64,000 nt of DNA, taken from Euryarchaeota archaeon UBA202 (lineage in GTDB: Archaea > Thermoplasmatota > E2 > UBA202). The stretch is from positions 8,181 through 72,180 of the forward strand of contig DAQA01000013.1 of the NCBI GenBank assembly GCA_002502685.1, written 5' to 3'. Within the stretch, counting starts at the first letter, position 1. Every line of letters begins with the position of its first letter. A program made the position numbers and the translations under genes. Positions 52,530 to 59,810 of this stretch are shown here, piece after piece. Under the pieces are notes generated by a model. It was not told the origin of the DNA. It ran no database searches and saw nothing but the letters and a program-made list of their open reading frames with translations.

Positions 52530-53714
52530 CTATGAAATAGCATTTTCATCATGTTTCTTTCGTATTAAAACACCTAATTTCGTCAATGATTCAAAATCTT
52601 GTTTTTTAGGATACCCCTTTATGATAACCGGATCCAGAAAATCAATTTTTAAATTTGATAATAGATCCACAAGCTGGTCATGCATTTTACCCCCCCATCC
52701 ATATGACCCAATGATAGAGACAAACCTTGTTTTTGGCCTCAATGCATTAACCAGATATGCCCCAAAGACAGCTTGGGGATGGGTGCCCCCCAGGGTTGTT
52801 GGTGACGCAAGAATAAGCGTTGCGGCATCAACAAGCGCCATGGCAAATTTTCCGATATCTGCCCTGGTTAAATCAAACTGTTTTACCCTAATTCCTTGCT
52901 GTATCAATACATCTACAAGGTGCTCCACCATTTTGTGTGTGCTGCCATGCATTGACACATAGCCAATAACCACTTCATTTTTCACCCTGTCAGATATCCA
53001 CTCCCGATAGGCATCCAAGATAAAACCGGGTTGACCATGCAAAGGGCCATGGCTGGGTGCGATAATGTCTATTGGAAGATCCTGTATTTTCTCAATATTT
53101 TTTCGAATAGGGACTTTAAAGGGCATCATGATCTCTGCATAATATCGTTTCGCTGACTCATAGATTAAGGATTTATCAGTGGCAAACAAATCACTGGTAG
53201 CAAGATGGGACCCAAAAAAATCACAGGTAAATAAAATTTTATCTTCACGCAGATAGGTAATCATGGTCTCGGGCCAATGAACCCAAGGGCAAAAAATGAA
53301 TTCAAGGGTTTTGTTACCCAACAAAAGAGTCGAGCGGTCTTCTATAACAAGAAACTTTTCTTCCGGGATAAGCAGCATCTCCATAAGAAGATTTTTACAT
53401 TTTTGATTGGTCACTACCCGGGCTTCAGGATACTTTTCAAGAACCAAGGGAAGAGATCCTGAGTGATCCTGTTCTGCATGGTTTATCACAACATAATCTA
53501 ATTGGTCGATGCCCGAATCATCCAGCATGCCCAACAAGACATGGGACATGGATGGATCAACCGTGTCAACCAAGGCAGCTCTACCACTACCCTTGACTAA
53601 AAAAGCATTATATGTTGTTCCATCAGGGAGGGGAATAAGTTCATCAAAAAGACGCCTGTCCCAATCAATAGCCCCAAGAAAAAAAACATTCTTGGCGACT
53701 TTACGACCAGTCAT
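52530..53714 (-). CDS. fprA: Flavodiiron protein (A-type, FprA-like)
   Basis: 394 residues: an N-terminal metallo-beta-lactamase domain with the diiron ligands in HAEQDH, PWVHWPETM, CDFFGSH and SHGPLH, then a C-terminal flavodoxin domain (VVIGYVSMHGSTHKM, SPTTLGGTHP). It reduces oxygen to water, or nitric oxide, with electrons from rubredoxin, F420H2 or NADH. The rubredoxin gene ends two bases before it, so rubredoxin is the likely donor. Confidence 0.95.
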   Translation of the reverse strand: MTGRKVAKNVFFLGAIDWDRRLFDELIPLPDGTTYNAFLVKGSGRAALVDTVDPSMSHVLLGMLDDSGIDQLDYVVINHAEQDHSGSLPLVLEKYPEARVVTNQKCKNLLMEMLLIPEEKFLVIEDRSTLLLGNKTLEFIFCPWVHWPETMITYLREDKILFTCDFFGSHLATSDLFATDKSLIYESAKRYYAEIMMPFKVPIRKNIEKIQDLPIDIIAPSHGPLHGQPGFILDAYREWISDRVKNEVVIGYVSMHGSTHKMVEHLVDVLIQQGIRVKQFDLTRADIGKFAMALVDAATLILASPTTLGGTHPQAVFGAYLVNALRPKTRFVSIIGSYGWGGKMHDQLVDLLSNLKIDFLDPVIIKGYPKKQDFESLTKLGVLIRKKHDENAIS

Positions 53715-53716
53715 TA

Positions 53717-53878
53717 TTATTCCACTGGTTCAAAATCATCTTTACCAACGCCACACATGGGACATACCCAGTCATCGGGCAGGTCCTCAAAGGGTGTGCC
53801 TGCATCAATACCATTGTCTGGGTCGCCCTCCTGGGGATCATATATATAACCACAAACCATACATCGATATTTTTTCAT
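53717..53878 (-). CDS. Rubredoxin
   Basis: A 53-residue rubredoxin with [10 protein letters not shown] and [13 protein letters not shown], the two CXXC pairs binding one iron, and the hydrophobic-core GDPDNGI and [11 protein letters not shown] stretches. It starts from ATG with GAGGGT upstream. It is directly followed, after two bases, by the flavodiiron protein gene, for which it should carry electrons. Confidence 0.95.
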   Translation of the reverse strand: MKKYRCMVCGYIYDPQEGDPDNGIDAGTPFEDLPDDWVCPMCGVGKDDFEPVE

Positions 53879-54123
53879 TGTATCTTACCCTCGCAATTTA
53901 TGCTATCCATACAGGATACATTTTTATTTGACCATATCATGACAAATGCCGTGACATGACCCAAGGGAGTATGCACTCATTATTGTTAATCATTTCGGCC
54001 CTAAAACTATTAATTATTGTCACCTTTTTTATTAAAACATAGATCCGGCACTAAAAAAAATAATCATAGAATAATATGATAAAGTAAGGAACAAATACAA
54101 ACATTTTTGAGGGGGCGTCTTTT

Positions 54124-56265
54124 GTGCTAATGATGAATGTCGAGAGGCTGCCCATTAAAAATGAGATCATACAGATACTACAGCAACAGGGAATCCAAAC
54201 CCTGTATCCCCCGCAAGCAGAAGCGCTTCCTCGTGCCCTTAATGGAGAAAACATTGTGGTGGCAGTGCCAACTGCTGCGGGTAAAAGCCTTGTGGCCTAT
54301 TTGCCCATCATCCAAGAGGCCTTTCTACATAAAAAAAAATCCCTATATATTGTACCCCTGAGAGCCTTGGCTCGTGAAAAATGGGAGGATCTTCAACCCT
54401 TTAAAAAACTGGGGATAAAAATTGGGATTGCGACAGGTGACCTTGATGAAAAAGCATCATATCTGGCAAAAAATGATATTATTGTATGTACCTCAGAAAA
54501 AGCCGATTCATTATTACGACATCAGGCTAACTGGCTTAACGATATCGCAGTCCTAGTTGCCGATGAAATACATCTCATCAATGATATCTCTCGAGGACCA
54601 ACTCTTGAGATGATTATTGCACGGTTTCGCGCCATGAATCCAGATATCCAAATAATTGCTCTTTCAGCAACCATTAAAAATGCTCAGGAGATCGCCCGCT
54701 GGCTGGATTCGATTCTAATTGAGTCAAAGTGGCGACCCGTGCCATTAAAAGAGGGTATATATCATAAAAATAAAATCTATTATGGCATTGATGACGTAAA
54801 AACCGTTAGTGCAAGTTCACCAGGAAAGATAGCGCCATTGATCATAGAAACCATTAAGGAAGGGGGCCAAGCATTAATCTTTGTTAATACAAGAAGGGCT
54901 ACAGAAAAAATAGGAGAGACTCTAGGGGGGGATATTGGCTCTATTATTCAGCATAATAAACTAGAAAAGATTAGTCAAACTCTTCGTCAGGCAGAGGGCA
55001 CCATAATGGGGAAAAAGCTTATAGGATGCATTAAAAAAGGTGTTGCTTTTCATCATGCAGGACTTAGTGAACAGCAACGCAGAACCGTAGAACAATCCTT
55101 TAAAGCGGGTGATATAAAATGTATTGTCGCTACGCCCACCTTGGCCGCGGGGGTTAACGTACCCGCCCGTCGGGTGATTATCCGTGATTTATGGAGATAT
55201 GCGTCCGAATTTGGAGGGATGGCACCCATCCCTGTATTGGAAATTAAACAAATGATGGGAAGAGCAGGACGACCGGGGTATGATAAGGAGGGAGAGGCCA
55301 TCCTCATTGCAAAAAACAAGGGGGAAATTGAACGCTTGTGGACCCAATACATCATAGCAGAGGTAGAACCAATTTATTCTAAACTTGGAAGTGAACCTGC
55401 CCTGCGAATGCATCTTCTTGCCCTGATTGCCACAAACTTTGTTTCTAATATTGAAGAATTATATCAATTTATGGCGGGTACATTTTTTGTCTATCAGTCA
55501 GGCTCTTTTCCCACAGAGAAAATACAAGAGATACTCCAATTTTTAGAGGAAAATGATTTTATCGCCATTGACGGTAACTATTTAAAAGCCACCACTTTTG
55601 GCAGAAAAACATCCGATTTATATATAGATCCTCTCTCTGCTCTAAAATTACGGACCGCTCTGGAATCTAGAATTAAACCCACTATTTTTTCCTTTTTGCA
55701 TGCCATATGTACCACTCCGGATATGATAGGTCTATATCTCCGAAGTAAGGATAGTAACTGGATAATGGAAAAAGCTGAAAAAGAAAAATTCCTTTTTGAA
55801 GATGGGTTTTATTCAACATTAATGAATGAATGGTTCCTATCAGAAATCAAAACAGCATCATTACTAGAAGATTGGATAAATGAGGCAACAGAGGACCAGA
55901 TTGTCATGAAGTACAATGTTGGACCAGGAGATATTCATAATAAAATAGAAACTGCCACCTGGCTTATACACGCCATGAGGGAACTTGCACGAATGTTTAA
56001 TTTTGAGGTTGTTTCCCCTCTAGATAAACTCCTCATCAGGGTAAAAAATGGATGTAAAGAAGAACTACTCAACTTAATACAATTACGGGATATTGGAAGA
56101 GTGCGGAGCAGAGCATTATACAAAGCAGGATTTAAGACTATCAACCAACTGAGAGATATAAATATTAAAACTCTCTCCAAGATTCCAACAATTGGGGAAC
56201 GTGTTGCTAAAAGCATAAAAGAGCAACTTGGTGAAACAGATGGAACTCAAAATAATTTGCTGTAA
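54124..56265 (+). CDS. hel308: Hel308 (Ski2-like) DNA helicase
   Basis: 713-residue 3'-5' superfamily 2 helicase acting at stalled replication forks. Q-motif and Walker A VPTAAGKSLVAYLP near residue 55, DEIH box VLVADEIHLINDISRG, motif III SATIKN, motif VI QMMGRAGRPGYD, and a C-terminal HhH (LRDIGRVRSRALYKAGF). The GTG start is eight bases after a strong GAGGGGG; an ATG two codons later is possible. Its last 26 bases overlap the cgi121 gene. Confidence 0.94.
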   Translation: MLMMNVERLPIKNEIIQILQQQGIQTLYPPQAEALPRALNGENIVVAVPTAAGKSLVAYLPIIQEAFLHKKKSLYIVPLRALAREKWEDLQPFKKLGIKIGIATGDLDEKASYLAKNDIIVCTSEKADSLLRHQANWLNDIAVLVADEIHLINDISRGPTLEMIIARFRAMNPDIQIIALSATIKNAQEIARWLDSILIESKWRPVPLKEGIYHKNKIYYGIDDVKTVSASSPGKIAPLIIETIKEGGQALIFVNTRRATEKIGETLGGDIGSIIQHNKLEKISQTLRQAEGTIMGKKLIGCIKKGVAFHHAGLSEQQRRTVEQSFKAGDIKCIVATPTLAAGVNVPARRVIIRDLWRYASEFGGMAPIPVLEIKQMMGRAGRPGYDKEGEAILIAKNKGEIERLWTQYIIAEVEPIYSKLGSEPALRMHLLALIATNFVSNIEELYQFMAGTFFVYQSGSFPTEKIQEILQFLEENDFIAIDGNYLKATTFGRKTSDLYIDPLSALKLRTALESRIKPTIFSFLHAICTTPDMIGLYLRSKDSNWIMEKAEKEKFLFEDGFYSTLMNEWFLSEIKTASLLEDWINEATEDQIVMKYNVGPGDIHNKIETATWLIHAMRELARMFNFEVVSPLDKLLIRVKNGCKEELLNLIQLRDIGRVRSRALYKAGFKTINQLRDINIKTLSKIPTIGERVAKSIKEQLGETDGTQNNLL

Positions 56266-56764
56266 AGGAAAAATCAATGACATAGAAAAAGCTCTAGGGA
56301 TTACACAACAATATGAAAAAAAATACGGGGTAGCACTACTCTTATTAAATCCCCGTCTCGTTTATGGCAAAGATCATATTGAGTCAGCGGTAAAACATGC
56401 CATTCGAGCATTCCGGGAAAAAAGAAACACCAGTCATTCCCTGTCATTGGAGATACTTTTATATGCCTCAGGTAAAACACAACTAAAAGACGCCATTGAA
56501 TTCATGGGAATAAAAAGAACAGGGCCGTACGCAATTATTTGTGTGGGCAAAACCAGAATAAGTGGTTCAGAAAATATGATACCTAAGGGAATTGACAAGT
56601 TAGTCACAGACCTTAAACTTGATAGCGATAATTCCGTTCTTGATGGAAGCAAAGAGATACTGTATCGTTTTGGAATTACTGACACCGAATTAAAAACAGT
56701 AGATAAATCTATGTATCAGGATTTAATTCTGGAAAGAGTGGCCATGGTTGATGTGTTTAAATAG
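56240..56764 (+). CDS. cgi121: KEOPS complex subunit Cgi121
   Basis: 174-residue subunit of KEOPS, which with Kae1, Bud32 and Pcc1 makes t6A37 on ANN-decoding tRNAs; Cgi121 binds tRNA near its CCA end. Diagnostic stretches are VYGKDHIESAVKHAIRAF, EILLYASGKTQLKDAIEFMGIK and YRFGITDTELK. The ATG (MELKIICC) lies inside hel308. The TAG stop ends on the first base of the tRNA-Arg gene, so the mRNA and the tRNA probably come from one transcript that is cut by RNase P. Other KEOPS genes are not in the window. Confidence 0.9.
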   Translation: MELKIICCKGKINDIEKALGITQQYEKKYGVALLLLNPRLVYGKDHIESAVKHAIRAFREKRNTSHSLSLEILLYASGKTQLKDAIEFMGIKRTGPYAIICVGKTRISGSENMIPKGIDKLVTDLKLDSDNSVLDGSKEILYRFGITDTELKTVDKSMYQDLILERVAMVDVFK

Positions 56765-56837
56765 CCCGGATGGGGTAGTTTGGATATCCTAGAGCCCTGC
56801 GGAGGCTCAGACTCGGGTTCGAATCCCGATCCGGGCG
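56764..56837 (+). tRNA. tRNA-Arg (anticodon GCG)
   Basis: The acceptor stem GCCCGGA pairs with TCCGGGC. The D arm is GGGT...TCCT. The anticodon arm is GAGCC/GGCTC with loop CTGCGGA, giving anticodon GCG (arginine, CGC/CGU). The T arm TCGGG/CCCGA holds TTCGAAT. The discriminator is G and CCA is not encoded. No intron. A seven-base T-tract follows, a simple archaeal terminator. It shares its first base with the cgi121 stop and borders a recombinase-containing accessory region. Confidence 0.93.
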
Positions 56838-56841
56838 TTTT

Positions 56842-56860
56842 TTTACTAGTAAAAATTTAT
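56842..56860 (+). repeat. Left copy of 19-20 bp direct repeat
   Basis: TTTACTAGTAAAAATTTAT lies 5 bases after the tRNA-Arg gene. A near-identical copy (one substitution, one extra A) is at 58480-58499, downstream of the recombinase gene in the same orientation. The right half also works as the TATA region of the following gene, so the similarity may reflect an attachment site, a duplicated promoter or both. Confidence 0.5.
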
Positions 56861-56876
56861 ATACTTTCTCGATATA

Positions 56877-57479
56877 ATGGGTGTAATGACCATCGAGAGT
56901 TCAGGGGTAAAAAAAGAGCGATTTACCAAGAAAGGAACCAAGAAAAATTACAAGACAGATACCATAGCCAAACGGGCAATCTACGTTTATTTACCTTCAA
57001 TAGAGGAAATAGAAAAATGGAAAAACTTGGCGGAAAAATCAGGCCTCTCCATATCAAAATTTGTCGTCGAACATGTCGAAAATTCCCTGAGACAAGAAGA
57101 AGACGAAGACATCTATGGATCCCGAACAAGACTGATGAAAGAAATCCGGGGACTAAAAGATGAAAACATCGAACTACGGAAAAGAAACGAAATGCTGGAA
57201 AGAGTCATTGAAAAACTGGATGAAGAAAACAAACGATACCGCATGGAGCCATTCCTAAACAATGATTTCAAAGGTATTCGTAAATATGAGGAAGGCTTAA
57301 TAAAACTCTTCAAATCAAGGACCACTGTCAAAAAAGAAGATATTTTTGAACTACTGGGAGTAAACCCCATGAAAAATGTGGATATCGCCAAGGGGATAAC
57401 AAAGCAACTGGAAAATCTTGAACGCTATGGCCTTATAGAGGATAAAGGGAGACTATGGAAATGGAAACCTCCAGCATGA
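56877..57479 (+). CDS. Predicted DNA-binding protein paired with recombinase
   Basis: 200 residues, no family name recognised. The basic N-terminus (KKERFTKKGTKKNYKTD) precedes a ribbon-helix-helix-like segment (RAIYVYLPSIEEIEKWKNL, SGLSISKFVVEHVE). A coiled coil (residues ~82-125) comes next, and a predicted winged-helix end with LIKLFKSRTTVKKEDIFELLG and LERYGLIEDKGRLWKWKP. A TATA box AAAAATTTATATAC ends about 15 bases before the ATG, so the message is leaderless or nearly so. Its end overlaps the tyrosine recombinase by 25 bases, so it may be an accessory or directionality factor, or a repressor of that enzyme. Confidence 0.7.
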   Translation: MGVMTIESSGVKKERFTKKGTKKNYKTDTIAKRAIYVYLPSIEEIEKWKNLAEKSGLSISKFVVEHVENSLRQEEDEDIYGSRTRLMKEIRGLKDENIELRKRNEMLERVIEKLDEENKRYRMEPFLNNDFKGIRKYEEGLIKLFKSRTTVKKEDIFELLGVNPMKNVDIAKGITKQLENLERYGLIEDKGRLWKWKPPA

Positions 57480-58411
57480 CCCTTGTGACAGATGACCAAT
57501 TAATCCGACGGTTTCTTACAGATTGCAAAATCAGGGGACTGACTGACAAAACCATCGAAGACTATAAGGGAAACGTCAAAATATTTCACCAATTCCTAGA
57601 AAAACAAGACAAAGACTTCCTTAACGCCACCAAGGATACCATCCGAGAATTTGTAAAATATTTGCGATTTGACAGAAAAGTTAGCCAACGGAGGATAAAA
57701 AACTATTTTTCTGGCTTATCAACTTTCTATGAATTTCTCATCTATGAAGGACTAACGGAGACAAACAAGATTCTTCAGGTTAGAAAAAGATATCTTACAA
57801 GTTATAAAAAGGATAATGGAGGGAACCAAAGAAAACTCATCTCCATTGAAAGCATGGCACACTTCATCAATTCCATTATGGATTCAAGGGACAAAGCAAC
57901 AGCCTTGCTTATGGCAAAGACAGGAATCAGGCGAGGAGAACTCATAAGGATAAACGTGGATGATATAAATTGGCAGGATATGAGCATTACATTACAACCA
58001 GCCGCAAAGAGGAGTAACCGAATTATCTTTTTCGATGATGAAACCGCTTATATATTACGGAAATGGCTCAACAAAAGAAAAAATATTGTAAAACCAGGAT
58101 GCAACGCCCTCTTTATATCCTACATGACCAGGAAGAGATTTAGAAGAAGTGGAATATACAGCCAGTTTATCTTTTGGGCAAAAAAAGCAGGATTACACGA
58201 TTCTGATTCAAAGAAACTGGAGGATCACTTTACACCACACTGCTGCCGTCATTGGTTTACCACTCATCTTTTACGGACGGGGATGCCACGTGAGTATGTC
58301 AAGGAACTTCAGGGTGATGCGAGAAACGAGGCGATTGATATTTATCATCATATTGATCGTGAGGATCTTAGAAAAAGTTATCTTGCATGTATACCGGAAT
58401 TGGGAATCTAA
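57455..58411 (+). CDS. Tyrosine recombinase/integrase
   Basis: 318 residues: an N-terminal SAM-like core-binding domain (residues ~15-105) and a C-terminal catalytic domain. Catalytic residues are Arg in MAKTGIRRGELIRI, the Lys beta-hairpin near AAKRSNRIIFF, HCCRHWF (HXXR) and the nucleophile Tyr in IDIYHHID. The second histidine of the canonical LGH motif is replaced by Asp (LQGDAR), a variant seen in other archaeal integrases. Location beside tRNA-Arg and paired with a putative DNA-binding protein suggests an integrative element or island recombinase. An alternative start is two codons on (MTLVTDD). Confidence 0.88.
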   Translation: MEMETSSMTLVTDDQLIRRFLTDCKIRGLTDKTIEDYKGNVKIFHQFLEKQDKDFLNATKDTIREFVKYLRFDRKVSQRRIKNYFSGLSTFYEFLIYEGLTETNKILQVRKRYLTSYKKDNGGNQRKLISIESMAHFINSIMDSRDKATALLMAKTGIRRGELIRINVDDINWQDMSITLQPAAKRSNRIIFFDDETAYILRKWLNKRKNIVKPGCNALFISYMTRKRFRRSGIYSQFIFWAKKAGLHDSDSKKLEDHFTPHCCRHWFTTHLLRTGMPREYVKELQGDARNEAIDIYHHIDREDLRKSYLACIPELGI

Positions 58412-58454
58412 AAAATTTTTGCATCTCTTTTCTCACTGAGGATGTACAAACTAT

Positions 58455-58480
58455 TCTAAGGGAGGGATTCGAACCCTAAT
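58455..58480 (-). repeat. tRNA 3'-end fragment, possible attachment-site relic
   Basis: On the minus strand this reads a complete T arm (AGGGTTCGAATCCCT) followed by CCCTTAGA, as in a tRNA 3' half with acceptor strand and discriminator A. There is no D or anticodon arm on the 5' side, only AT-rich DNA. Such 3' pieces mark sites used by tyrosine integrases. It does not match the acceptor of the tRNA-Arg gene and points the opposite way, so it belongs to a different tRNA. Confidence 0.6.
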
Positions 58481-58499
58481 TTACTGGTAAAAAATTTAT
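58480..58499 (+). repeat. Right copy of 19-20 bp direct repeat
   Basis: TTTACTGGTAAAAAATTTAT, matching the copy at 56842-56860 with one substitution and one extra A. Together they bracket the DNA-binding protein and recombinase genes (about 1.6 kb). Confidence 0.5.
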
Positions 58500-58748
58500 T
58501 ATTGCTTTTCAATTTATTATCAAAGAAAAATTAGCCTTGTAAATCAATATGAGAAAATATATTGAATCAATTAAGATGGCATATATCGTAGTTTGGAGTT
58601 TAGATTTTAATCCCTGAGGTTAGATAAAATTGATTGAGATAGACCTATTTGTGGCAGTTGCTTTCCGCTGTATTTCTAAGAAAAACTTAAAATATAATTA
58701 TATATTAGATTACGTATAAGATTAGGAGGACCAAAATAGTGGAGGGTT

Positions 58749-59810
58749 ATGAAAGTTGCCATAACAGCAGATGTCCACCTTGCCAATAAAAAGGATTATC
58801 CAGAACGATTTAATGCGTTAACCTATATCCTTGATAGCATCAAGGAGATGAAGATAAATTCACTCATCATCGCAGGAGACCTTTTCGATGCATCTTATAA
58901 TAATTATTCTGAGTTTGATAAAATCGCATTGAAATACAAGGATATTTTTATACACGTAATTCCAGGAAATCATGATGCAACGATTGACAATTCAGTTATG
59001 ACCTCCAAGAACGTAGAGATATACTCTGAACCGGCAATCAAAAGCCTTAATAAATCTAAAATTAAATTCTTCTTTTTACCATACCGAAAGGATATGGTAA
59101 TGGGCGAACCCATCGCTGAAAATAAAGATAAACTTAGGCCTAATAAATGGGTATTGATAGGGCACGGTGACTGGGAACAGGGAATGAAAGTGTCAAATCA
59201 ATTAGAACCAGGTGTGTATATGCCATTGTCTCAAAAGGATATTAATATGTATAAACCCGCTCATGTGTTCCTTGGACACACCCATAAATCATTAGATGGA
59301 GAATCCATATGTTACCCTGGTTCACCGTGTGGGCTTGACATATCAGAGACGGGAAAAAGAAGATTCATCATCTTTGATACAAATAATATCAGTTTGGAAT
59401 CTCATGCTGTTAAAACCGATATCATATATTTTGATGAATCATTTTTGATTTTACCACTTAAAGACGAGGAATCTTATTTGAGAAAAAAGATACGAAGTAG
59501 AATAAAAGAATGGAATATTACTGATGACGATAAATCTAAGGTAATGGTTCGTATTAAGATACGTGGGTACTCTACTGACATCCGAAAGTTGATTGAGATT
59601 GTTAATGATGAGTTTAAAGGTCACAAATTTTACGAGCAGGAGGATGTTGACCTTTCTGGAGTATTTCTTTCTCGTAATCTCGATTTGGAAGAGATATCAA
59701 GGCAGATAATTGACTCCGTTGAAAAGGTAATTTGGCAATCAAGTCCCCATGAGCCTTCCCGCGATGATATCCTATTTTATGCATTGAAGACTGTTTATGG
59801 TGATGCTTAA
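58749..59810 (+). CDS. Mre11/SbcD-like nuclease
   Basis: 353-residue calcineurin-type phosphoesterase with all Mre11/SbcD nuclease motifs: TADVHL, AGDLFD, PGNHD, GHGDWEQG and LGHTHK. The C-terminal ~130 residues are a helical/beta cap and end in an SSPHEPSRDDI segment, which in this group contacts the partner ATPase. A good GGAGGG precedes the ATG. Its stop overlaps the start of the SbcC-like ATPase gene (TAATG). The pair resembles bacterial YhaO-YhaN more than the housekeeping archaeal Mre11-Rad50, which usually lies with HerA-NurA. Likely acts on DNA ends; cofactor Mn2+ by family knowledge. Confidence 0.85.
   Translation: MKVAITADVHLANKKDYPERFNALTYILDSIKEMKINSLIIAGDLFDASYNNYSEFDKIALKYKDIFIHVIPGNHDATIDNSVMTSKNVEIYSEPAIKSLNKSKIKFFFLPYRKDMVMGEPIAENKDKLRPNKWVLIGHGDWEQGMKVSNQLEPGVYMPLSQKDINMYKPAHVFLGHTHKSLDGESICYPGSPCGLDISETGKRRFIIFDTNNISLESHAVKTDIIYFDESFLILPLKDEESYLRKKIRSRIKEWNITDDDKSKVMVRIKIRGYSTDIRKLIEIVNDEFKGHKFYEQEDVDLSGVFLSRNLDLEEISRQIIDSVEKVIWQSSPHEPSRDDILFYALKTVYGDA

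Larger units (their letters stand above)
58412..58748. other. Intergenic region after the recombinase
   Basis: About 340 bases holding the tRNA 3' fragment at 58455-58480 and the right direct repeat at 58480-58499. No gene is seen. The end serves as promoter for the SbcD-like gene: AATTATATATTAG near 58693-58705 as TATA region, and GGAGG motifs at 58722 and 58741 as ribosome-binding sites. Confidence 0.5.

Noticed and set aside
56764..58480. tRNA-Arg 3' end and the tRNA fragment as an attachment-site pair
   Set aside because: They share only the universal T-arm sequence and lie in opposite orientation, so they are not direct repeats.
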